NCBI GenBank assembly: GCA_000720375.1
Contig: JOAA01000035.1
Location: forward strand, 87,011 to 151,010
Direction of reading: 5' to 3'
DNA from: Rhodococcus rhodnii
Lineage (GTDB): Bacteria > Actinomycetota > Actinomycetes > Mycobacteriales > Pseudonocardiaceae
Length of the DNA: 64,000 nucleotides
The notes beneath the pieces were generated by a model that was not told the DNA's origin, searched no databases, and saw only the letters and a list, made by a program, of their open reading frames with translations. Both the position numbers and the translations under genes were made by a program. The first letter of the stretch is position 1. Every line of letters starts with the position of its first letter. This document shows, piece by piece, positions 57,300 through 64,000 of the stretch.

Positions 57300-58940
57300 A
57301 TGAGCTACGACTACATCATCGGCGGCGGCGGTTCGGCCGGCTGCGCACTGGCCAACAGACTGTCCGCGGACCCCTCCACGAAGGTCCTGGTCCTCGAAGC
57401 GGGCAGGCCGGACTGGATCTGGGACATCTTCATCCACATGCCCGCGGCGCTGACCATGGTCATCGGCAACCGGTTCTACGACTGGAAGTACCACTCCGAG
57501 CCCGAGCCGTTCATGGGCGGCCGCCGGGTATCCCACGGCCGCGGCAAGGTCCTCGGCGGCTCCAGCAGCATCAACGGCATGATCTTCCAGCGCGGCAACC
57601 CGCTGGACCTGGAGCGCTGGGCGGCCGATCCCGGCATGAAGGACTGGGACTACGCGCATTGCCTGCCGTACTTCAAAAAGATGGAGAACTGCCTGGCAGG
57701 CGGGGACACGTGGCGCGGTGACGAAGGCCCGCTGATCCTGGAACGCGGCCCGGCCACCAATCCCCTGTTCGGCGCGTTCTTCGAGGCCGTGCAGCAGGCC
57801 GGCTATCCGATCACCAAGGATGTCAACGGTTTCCAGCAAGAGGGCTTCGCCAGGTTCGACCGGAACATCCACAAAGGACGCCGTCTGTCCGCGGCTCGCG
57901 CCTACCTGCACCCGGTGCTGGACCGCCCGAACCTGACGCTCAAGTGCTACACGCACGTCAACAAGGTGCTGTTCGAGGGAAAGCGCGCCACCGGCGTGGA
58001 GATCAGCCGGTTCGGCCGGACGAAAACCGTGCGGGGCAAGGAAATCATCCTCTGCGGCGGCGCGATCAACACGCCTCAGCTGCTGCAGCTGTCCGGCATC
58101 GGGAATGCCAAGGAACTTCAGGCGCTGGGCATCGACGTGGTCAACGACCTGCCCGGTGTCGGCGAGAATCTGCAGGACCACCTCGAGGTCTACGTCCAGC
58201 ACGCCGCCAAGAAACCGGTGTCACTGAATCCCGCGTTGAAGTGGCGCAATCGTCCCATGATCGGCCTGAAGTGGTTGCTGGCTCGCACAGGCCCGGCCTC
58301 GACGAACCACTTCGAAGGCGGCGGGTTCGCCCGCAGCAACGAGGACGTGGCCTACCCGAACCTGATGTTCCACTTCCTGCCGCTGGCCGTGCGCTACGAC
58401 GGCTCGCAGCCGACCGCGGGGCACGGCTACCAGGTGCACATCGGGCCGATGTACTCCGACGTCCGTGGCTCGGTGAAGATCAAGTCCAAGGACCCGCGCG
58501 AGCACCCGGCCCTGCGGTTCAACTACCTGTCCACCGAGCAGGACCGGCGGGAATGGGTCGAGGCGATCCAGGTCGCGCGCAAGATCCTCAGCCAGCCCGC
58601 GTTCGACGAGTTCAACGACGGTGAGATCTCCCCCGGACCGGAGGTGTCCACCGACGAGGAGATCCTGGCGTGGGTGGCCAAGGACGCGGAGACCGCGTAC
58701 CACCCGTCGTGCACCGCGAAGATGGGCATCGACGACATGTCCGTTGTGGACCCGACTTCCATGCGGGTGCACGGTGTCGAGGGTCTGAGCGTGGTCGACG
58801 CGTCGGTCTTCCCGTACGTCACCAACGGCAACATCTACGCGCCGGTGATGATGGTCGCGGAAAAAGCAAGTGACCTCATCTTGGGCAACACGCCGTTGCC
58901 GCCGTCCGAGGCCACCTTCTACCGCCACCACAAGCCATGA
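57300..58940 (+). CDS. betA: GMC oxidoreductase, choline dehydrogenase-like
   Basis: FAD-dependent alcohol dehydrogenase of 546 residues. Seen: N-terminal [20 protein letters not shown], the GMC signature [20 protein letters not shown], the second signature [15 protein letters not shown], and the active-site end [12 protein letters not shown] ... [19 protein letters not shown] as in BetA. It would oxidise choline to betaine aldehyde and glycine betaine. No betaine aldehyde dehydrogenase gene is in view. ATG at 57300 with AAGGAGGG upstream. Its stop overlaps the iclR 2 start (ATGA). Confidence 0.88.
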   Translation: MSYDYIIGGGGSAGCALANRLSADPSTKVLVLEAGRPDWIWDIFIHMPAALTMVIGNRFYDWKYHSEPEPFMGGRRVSHGRGKVLGGSSSINGMIFQRGNPLDLERWAADPGMKDWDYAHCLPYFKKMENCLAGGDTWRGDEGPLILERGPATNPLFGAFFEAVQQAGYPITKDVNGFQQEGFARFDRNIHKGRRLSAARAYLHPVLDRPNLTLKCYTHVNKVLFEGKRATGVEISRFGRTKTVRGKEIILCGGAINTPQLLQLSGIGNAKELQALGIDVVNDLPGVGENLQDHLEVYVQHAAKKPVSLNPALKWRNRPMIGLKWLLARTGPASTNHFEGGGFARSNEDVAYPNLMFHFLPLAVRYDGSQPTAGHGYQVHIGPMYSDVRGSVKIKSKDPREHPALRFNYLSTEQDRREWVEAIQVARKILSQPAFDEFNDGEISPGPEVSTDEEILAWVAKDAETAYHPSCTAKMGIDDMSVVDPTSMRVHGVEGLSVVDASVFPYVTNGNIYAPVMMVAEKASDLILGNTPLPPSEATFYRHHKP

Positions 58941-59713
58941 CGGTCAACGGCGAGAGCGGCAGCACGATCCAGTCCGTGGACCGGGCGCTGACCGTGCTGC
59001 GGCTGCTCGCCCGGTACGGCGAGCTGGGCGTGACCGAGATCGCCGCCAAGCTGAACGTGCACAAGTCGACGGCGTTCCGCCTGGTCACCACGCTGGAGTT
59101 GCACGACTTGGTGGAGCAGCACACCGATCGCGGCAAATACCGCCTCGGCGTCGGCATTCTCCAGCTCGCCGGCGCCACAACGGCCAAGCTCGACCTGGTG
59201 CAGCGCGCCAAACCCGTGTCGCAGCGGCTGGCCGAGATCGTCGGCGAGACCGTGAACATCACGGTGTTGTCCGGGCACGAGGCGCTGTACGTCGACCAGG
59301 TCGCCGGTTCGGCGGCGCTGCAGCTGCACAACTGGGTCGGCCAGCGGATCCCGTTGCACGCCACGTCCAACGGGAAGGTCTTGCTGGCGACCGTGTCCGG
59401 ACCGCGGTTCGATGAGCTGACGACCGGACCTCTGAAGCGCTTCACGGATAAGACAGTCATCAGCCGGGAGACGCTCCGCGCCCAGGTCGACGAAGCACGC
59501 CATCGCGGCTACGCGGTGGCCGTCGACGAGCTCGAGGTCGGGCTCACCGCCATCGCAGCACCAATCTGCGGTGCCGACGGAACCGTGGTTGGATCGATCA
59601 GTGCTTCAGGCCCCGGCTTCCGCATTACCGCAGATCGGATACCGGATGTCGCCGCCAAAGTGGTGGCCGCCGGACGCGACGTTTCCCGTCGGTTGGGATG
59701 GCATGGCCACTAG
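58937..59713 (+). CDS. IclR-family regulator 2
   Basis: Regulator of 258 residues, paralogue of IclR 1: [59 protein letters not shown] and an effector domain with [29 protein letters not shown]. Co-translated with betA (ATGA overlap), so its level follows that of the enzyme. The near-identical recognition helices of both regulators (VHKSTAFRL) imply the same or overlapping DNA sites. Confidence 0.92.
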   Translation: MTVNGESGSTIQSVDRALTVLRLLARYGELGVTEIAAKLNVHKSTAFRLVTTLELHDLVEQHTDRGKYRLGVGILQLAGATTAKLDLVQRAKPVSQRLAEIVGETVNITVLSGHEALYVDQVAGSAALQLHNWVGQRIPLHATSNGKVLLATVSGPRFDELTTGPLKRFTDKTVISRETLRAQVDEARHRGYAVAVDELEVGLTAIAAPICGADGTVVGSISASGPGFRITADRIPDVAAKVVAAGRDVSRRLGWHGH

Positions 59714-59771
59714 ATAAACCTATTTGAAACATCGCGCGGTCTTGACTATGGGCCGGTCGTAGAATGATGGT

Positions 59772-59807
59772 GTTCCATGCACGGAACTCAGGTGCACGAT
59801 ACGCAAC
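59772..59807. promoter_or_regulatory. Possible paired IclR-type operator D at proV start
   Basis: GTTCC-ATGCAC-GGAAC (59772-59787) and GGTGCA-CGATA-CGCAAC (59791-59807; 13 of 17 matches to element A1), centres 19.5 bp apart. It overlaps the proV start codon, so it is less secure than A to C. Confidence 0.4.
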
Positions 59808-60832
59808 AACCGGTCATCTCCGTCCGGAACCTCTGGAAGGTGTTCGGACCCAAGGCCGCGCGGGTCCCCGGCTCCGAAGAGCTGGGTGCGCTGTCCCGGC
59901 GCGAACTGATGGACCGCACCGGCTGCACGGCCGCGGTCCGCGACATCGACTTCGACGTCGCCCCCGGCGAGGTCTTCGTGGTGATGGGCCTGTCCGGGTC
60001 GGGCAAGTCGACCCTGGTGCGGTGCCTCACCCGGCTGATCGAGCCGACCGCGGGCGAAGTGGTCTTCGAGGGTGAGGACATCCTCGCGGCCGATCCGAAG
60101 CGGCTCAGAGACCTGCGGCGCAACAAGTTCTCCATGGTGTTCCAGCACTTCGGCCTGCTGCCACACCGGTGCGTCGTGGACAACGTGTCGTACGGCCTGG
60201 AGATCCGTGGCGTGCCGAAGGCCGAACGGACCAAGCGCGCCAACGAGGTCATCGAACTCGTCGGGCTTGGCGGGTACGAACAGTCGTATCCCGACCAGCT
60301 CTCCGGCGGTATGCAGCAACGCGTCGGGCTGGCTCGTGCGCTGGCCGGTGATCCGGACGTGCTGCTGTTCGACGAGCCGTTCTCCGCGCTCGACCCGCTG
60401 ATCAGGCGGGACATGCAGAGCGAGGTGATCAGGCTGCACCGCGAGGTCGGCAAGACGATGGTGTTCATCACCCATGACCTTTCCGAGGCGCTCAAGCTCG
60501 GCGACCGAATCCTGATCATGCGCGACGGCGCGCTCGTGCAGATCGGCACCGGCGACGAACTCGTTGCCGCGCCAGCGGATGACTACGTGCGCGACTTCGT
60601 GCGTGATGTGCCGCGGTCCCACGTGCTGACGTTGAAGTGGATCATGCGTCCGCCACGGGACGACGACCACCTCGACGGGCCCGAGTTGGGACCGGACGTG
60701 GTCGTGCGCGAGGCGACGCGCAGTGTGCTCGCGGCTGAAAAGCCGGTGAAGGTGGTCAAGGACGGTGAACTGCTCGGCATCGTCGGCGACGAGGAGATCT
60801 TGTCGGTCATCGCGGGAGGAAGTGACTCCTGA
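59777..60832 (+). CDS. proV: Glycine betaine/proline ABC transporter ATPase
   Basis: ProV/OpuAA-type ATPase of 351 residues. Seen: Walker [19 protein letters not shown], signature [15 protein letters not shown], Walker [14 protein letters not shown]-loop ITHD, and a C-terminal region (about 275-351) in the place of the regulatory CBS pair of the family. The N-terminal helix before the Walker A ([28 protein letters not shown]) is typical of QAT-family ATPases. ATG 59777 or GTG 59792 may be the start; an operator-like pair overlaps both. proW starts one base before its end. Confidence 0.93.
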   Translation: MHGTQVHDTQQPVISVRNLWKVFGPKAARVPGSEELGALSRRELMDRTGCTAAVRDIDFDVAPGEVFVVMGLSGSGKSTLVRCLTRLIEPTAGEVVFEGEDILAADPKRLRDLRRNKFSMVFQHFGLLPHRCVVDNVSYGLEIRGVPKAERTKRANEVIELVGLGGYEQSYPDQLSGGMQQRVGLARALAGDPDVLLFDEPFSALDPLIRRDMQSEVIRLHREVGKTMVFITHDLSEALKLGDRILIMRDGALVQIGTGDELVAAPADDYVRDFVRDVPRSHVLTLKWIMRPPRDDDHLDGPELGPDVVVREATRSVLAAEKPVKVVKDGELLGIVGDEEILSVIAGGSDS

Positions 60833-62796
60833 TGGTGGCGACTTCCCGGGTGTCACCGACGCTGCCGAGGGTGAACATCGTCGTACGCAACCGCGGCCGG
60901 ATCGTGCTCGGCATCCTCGCGGTGTGGCTGGTGCTGTGGGTGTTCCTGCGCGGGATGCACACGCTGGCGCTGGGCGGCGCCCAGCTCACGACGGTGCACC
61001 ACTGGTTCAACGACCTCAACGACGTGATCGGCGCGAACCGCAACTCCAACCCGATCTTCCTGTACTTCTTCAACTACATCCGGCTGTTCATCGACGAGTT
61101 CGTCGTGTTCATCCAGTCGATCATCGCGCAGCCGTCGTTCGACCGGCCGTTGCCACTCATCGGCTGGCTCGGTGTGGTCGCGCTGGTCGGCTTCGTGTCG
61201 TACGCGGTCGCCAACCTCCGCGTCGCGCTGCTGGCCACGGCCGGGTTCTTCTTCCTTGGCCTGCAAGGGTTGTGGCGCGAGAGCATGGACACGCTCGCGC
61301 TCACGCTGGCCGCCGTGATCATCTCGCTGGTGATCGGCATCCCGCTGGGCATCTGGGCGGGCCTGTCCGACCGGTTCAACCGGCTGATCACGCCGGTGCT
61401 GGACTTCATGCAGATCATGCCGTCGTTCGTGTACCTGGCGCCGCTGACGCTGTTCTTCCTGATCGGACCGGCGTCGGCGACGATCGCGACGCTGATCTAC
61501 GCGGCACCACCGGTGATCCGGCTGACCGCGCACGGGATCAGGTCGGCGCCACACGACACGGTCGAAGCGAGCGAATCGCTCGGTTCGACGAAAACCCAGA
61601 CGCTGACCAAGGTTCTGCTGCCCGCGGCGAAGCGCACCATCGTGCTCGGCGTGAACCAGACGATCATGGCGGCGCTGGCGATGGTCACCATCGCGGCCCT
61701 GATCGACGCGCCTGGTCTCGGCAAGACGGTCATCAAGGCGTTGCAGACACTGGACGTCGGCACCGCGTTCAACGCCGGCCTGGCGATCGTGGTGATGGCC
61801 ATCGTGCTCGACCGGGTCACCACGGCGGCCGCCGACCGGGGCCGCAGGCGTCCGAACAGGATTGTCCTGCTGGTGGGCGCCGCGCTGACGGTCTTCGCGA
61901 TCTGGCTGTCGTACACCTATATCTGGGCCGCGGAATTCGATTCCCAGCTGGACATCGGCAGCACGATCGTGCTGTGGGCCACCGAGGTGACCGACTGGGT
62001 GCAGTCGAACTTCGCGCCGATCACCAACGGCATCAAGGACATCTTCACCTGGGTGCTGATCGATCCGCTGCAGGCCGTGCTCGTCGACTCGCCGTGGTGG
62101 CTGGTCGCGTTGGCGCTCGTGGCGATTTCAGTGGTGATCGGCAGTGTGCGGGCGGCGATCGTGTCCGCCGTGTGCCTGGGACTGCTTGTCGCGACGGGAT
62201 TGTGGTCCGACGGCATGACCACGTTGGCTTCGCTGCTTGTTGCCACAGTGTTCACGATGATCATCGGGCTCGTTGTCGGCGTCTGGATGGGCCGCTCGCA
62301 GCGGGCCGACCGGGTGATCCGGCCGGTGCTCGACGCGGCGCAGACCATGCCGCACTTCGTGTATCTGGTGCCGTTCCTGGCTTTGTTCTCGGCAAGCAGG
62401 TTCACCGCGATCGCCGCGGCGGTCGTGTACGCGACACCGGTCGCCGTGAAGATCGTCGCGGACGGCATCCGCGGCGTGTCGGCGACCACAGTGGAGGCAG
62501 CGGTAGCGTCCGGTTCGAGCAATTGGCAGACGATCACCAAGGTGCAGCTGCCGATGTCGGTCCGGGCCCTGACGCTGGCCACCAACCAGGGGTTGATCTA
62601 CGTGCTTTCGATGGTCGTCGTCGGCGGCTTGGTCGGCGCGGGAGCGCTCGGCTACGACGTCGTCGCGGGGTTCTCACAGGGCCAGCTCTACGGCAAGGGG
62701 CTCGCGGCCGGCATCGCCATTCTGCTGCTCGGAGTGATGCTCGACCGTTTGACGCAGGCGGCGGCCAACCGCACGCAACGAGGAGGTTCACGGTGA
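60832..62796 (+). CDS. proW: Glycine betaine ABC transporter permease, duplicated fusion
   Basis: Permease of 654 residues with two BPD_transp_1 domains in one chain. Each has an EAA-type coupling loop: EASESLGSTKTQTLTKVLLPAAKR (about 245-268) and EAAVASGSSNWQTITKVQLPMSVR (about 553-576), and each is preceded by IMPSFVYLAPL or TMPHFVYLVPF. Canonical ProW has one such domain and works as homodimer; here one polypeptide would provide both halves. Extra hydrophobic segments precede each domain. The stop overlaps the proX start (GTGA). Confidence 0.9.
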   Translation: MVATSRVSPTLPRVNIVVRNRGRIVLGILAVWLVLWVFLRGMHTLALGGAQLTTVHHWFNDLNDVIGANRNSNPIFLYFFNYIRLFIDEFVVFIQSIIAQPSFDRPLPLIGWLGVVALVGFVSYAVANLRVALLATAGFFFLGLQGLWRESMDTLALTLAAVIISLVIGIPLGIWAGLSDRFNRLITPVLDFMQIMPSFVYLAPLTLFFLIGPASATIATLIYAAPPVIRLTAHGIRSAPHDTVEASESLGSTKTQTLTKVLLPAAKRTIVLGVNQTIMAALAMVTIAALIDAPGLGKTVIKALQTLDVGTAFNAGLAIVVMAIVLDRVTTAAADRGRRRPNRIVLLVGAALTVFAIWLSYTYIWAAEFDSQLDIGSTIVLWATEVTDWVQSNFAPITNGIKDIFTWVLIDPLQAVLVDSPWWLVALALVAISVVIGSVRAAIVSAVCLGLLVATGLWSDGMTTLASLLVATVFTMIIGLVVGVWMGRSQRADRVIRPVLDAAQTMPHFVYLVPFLALFSASRFTAIAAAVVYATPVAVKIVADGIRGVSATTVEAAVASGSSNWQTITKVQLPMSVRALTLATNQGLIYVLSMVVVGGLVGAGALGYDVVAGFSQGQLYGKGLAAGIAILLLGVMLDRLTQAAANRTQRGGSR

Positions 62797-63752
62797 AGAG
62801 GACTCTGGCGGCCAGTGTTGCCGCCGTTTTGGCACTTGCCGGCTGCAGCGGCGCGAAAGTCGGCGAAAACCCCAGCGGCGGCGGCGGATCGCAGGCTTCC
62901 TGCGGCGAGTTCAAGATCGCGATCAACCCATGGGTCGGCTACGAGGCCAACGCGGCGGTGATCGCGTACGTGGCGGAGAAGAACCTCGGCTGCCGGGTGA
63001 CCAAGAAGGACCTGAAAGAAGAAGTCGCCTGGCAGGGCTTCGGCACCGGCGAAGTGGACGCGGTGGTGGAGAACTGGGGTCACGACGACCTGCGCAAGAA
63101 GTACATCGACGAGCAGAAAATCGGTGTCTCGGCGGGGTCGACGGGCGTGAAGGGCGAGATCGGCTGGTACCTCCCGCCGTGGCTGGCAAAGGAGAAACCT
63201 GAACTACTGGACTGGAACAACCTGAACAAGAACGCGGACTTGTTCAAGACCTCGGAGTCCGGCGGGCAAGGCCAGTTGCTCGACGGCGACCCGTCGTTCG
63301 TGACCAACGACGAGGCACTGGTGAAGAACCTCGGGCTGAACTTCAAGGTGGTCTACGGCGGCAGCGAGACCGCGTTGATCCAGGCGTTCCGGCAGGCCGA
63401 GGAGCGCAAGACGCCGCTGATCGGCTACTTCTACTCGCCGCAGTGGCTGTTCTCGGAACTGAAGCTGGAAAAGGTGAAGCTGCCCCCGTACACCGAAGGC
63501 TGCGACAAGGAGCCGGAGAAGATCGCCTGCGACTACCCGGCCTACGACCTGGACAAGATCGTCAGCAAGAAGTTCGCCGACGCCAACGGACCCGCGTACC
63601 AGCTGGTGAAGAACTTCAAGTGGACCAACGACGACCAGAACCTCGTAGCCCGCTGGATCGCCGTGGACAAGATGACACCGGACGCGGCGGCGAAGAAGTG
63701 GGTTGAGGCCAACCCGGACAAGGTCAAGGCCTGGCTGCCCGCGACTGCTTAG
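62793..63752 (+). CDS. proX: Glycine betaine-binding lipoprotein
   Basis: Substrate-binding protein of 319 residues. Signal peptide with lipobox ALAGC (Cys18), Gly/Ser linker, then the OpuAC/ProX fold: EFKIAINPWVGYEANAAVIAYVAEKNLGC, VAWQGFGTGEVDAVVENWGHDD and IGYFYSPQWLFSE. Trp/Tyr residues such as those in NPWVGYE and PQWLF are expected to form the aromatic box for quaternary amines. GTG at 62793 with AGGAGG 7 nt upstream. Last gene of proVWX; a stem-loop follows. Confidence 0.92.
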   Translation: MKRTLAASVAAVLALAGCSGAKVGENPSGGGGSQASCGEFKIAINPWVGYEANAAVIAYVAEKNLGCRVTKKDLKEEVAWQGFGTGEVDAVVENWGHDDLRKKYIDEQKIGVSAGSTGVKGEIGWYLPPWLAKEKPELLDWNNLNKNADLFKTSESGGQGQLLDGDPSFVTNDEALVKNLGLNFKVVYGGSETALIQAFRQAEERKTPLIGYFYSPQWLFSELKLEKVKLPPYTEGCDKEPEKIACDYPAYDLDKIVSKKFADANGPAYQLVKNFKWTNDDQNLVARWIAVDKMTPDAAAKKWVEANPDKVKAWLPATA

Positions 63753-63768
63753 GCCATTGTGGACGGAT

Positions 63769-63797
63769 CCGGATTCCGGCTTGGTGCCGGGATCCGG
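63769..63797 (+). terminator. Terminator after proVWX
   Basis: 12-bp stem CCGGATTCCGGC / GCCGGGATCCGG (one G-U pair) with the 5-nt loop TTGGT, 16 bp after the proX stop. Confidence 0.75.
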
Positions 63798-63943
63798 TCT
63801 GGCCTCATTCGACTCGACCGTGCCGTGGCGGGGCACGTGGCGGGCCGCTCACCCTCGGGTCAAGTGGGCGGCCTCCGGCCCCCGATTCACCAGCCTACCG
63901 AGGCAGGGGGTCGGCAAAGTTGATCACCCGGTTCATAGGTCGG

Positions 63944-64000
63944 GCACGGCCTCGTTGATCATGTGATTGTCGAAGTCCCATGATCATGAGAGAGCCGTGC
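63944..64000. repeat. Inverted repeat at right edge of window
   Basis: Arms begin GCACGGC (63944-63950) and end GCCGTGC (63994-64000), with further partial pairing around TGATCATG (63956-63963) and CATGATCA (63979-63986). It could be the end of an insertion sequence or a transcription terminator. The window stops at the outer base, so its nature cannot be decided. Confidence 0.4.

Noticed and set aside
59742..59765. TTGACT and TAGAAT as a proV promoter
   Set aside because: Spacing of 12 nt is too short for a sigma-70-type promoter, so no promoter is called.

Overview
The window comes from a high-GC actinomycete, most likely of the Pseudonocardiales. The signs are very high third-position GC, frequent GTG and TTG starts, 1 to 4-nt stop/start overlaps, SigE-type sigma factors paired with single-pass membrane proteins, IdeR-type iron boxes, DnaA-type boxes of the TTGTCCACA form, and lineage-typical families (DUF5926, DUF4328, DUF485). 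No rRNA, CRISPR array, prophage or complete insertion sequence was seen. One tRNA (Gly-GCC) and one riboswitch (ZTP class, upstream of folD) were found.

Layout. 1-6 kb: the 3' part of an arginine deiminase gene; a ferritin gene preceded by two iron boxes; a SigE-type sigma factor with its membrane partner; DUF952, DUF5926 and glycerophosphodiesterase genes; and a cytochrome P450. 6-14 kb: a branched-chain-type ABC uptake operon (livF, livG, acyl-CoA ligase, livH, livM, livK) interrupted by a 0.9-kb repeat island, then a TetR regulator. 14-21 kb: an M14 peptidase, a secreted carboxylesterase, a NarL-type two-component pair, a second sigma/membrane pair, DUF4328 and rhodanese genes. 21-32 kb: two DUF485/acetate-type symporter pairs, a LytS/LytTR-type two-component system split by sppA, the lutABC lactate-oxidation operon, and an Fpg/Nei glycosylase. 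33-46 kb: a fused ECF sigma/zinc-finger/membrane protein, tRNA-Gly, and an envelope or glycan locus (polytopic membrane protein, two SHOCT-like membrane paralogues, two-domain glycosyltransferase, methyltransferase, AlgX-like SGNH protein). 46-52 kb: gamma-glutamyltransferase, UDP-sugar dehydrogenase, aldo/keto reductase, FolD and a short-chain dehydrogenase.

52-64 kb is the most coherent block. It holds a three-component Rieske oxygenase, two IclR regulators, formyltetrahydrofolate deformylase (purU), a choline-dehydrogenase-like GMC oxidoreductase and a glycine-betaine ABC transporter (proV, proW, proX). Together these look like uptake and oxidation of choline or betaine followed by demethylation, with PurU and perhaps the nearby ZTP-controlled folD handling one-carbon units. 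The intergenic regions carry paired 17-bp half-palindromes (type GTTGYG-N5-CNCAAC) spaced 19 bp centre to centre, at three or four places. I read these as the operators of the IclR proteins.

The least explained feature is the island inside the liv operon. It has two identical 99-bp repeats, each with a DnaA-box-like 9-mer, and two arrays of 21-bp tandem repeats. It also has an antisense tRNA-Lys-like remnant and an 11-bp direct repeat at both edges. A third, diverged copy of the 99-bp element lies 46 kb away in the opposite orientation and keeps the DnaA-type 9-mer.
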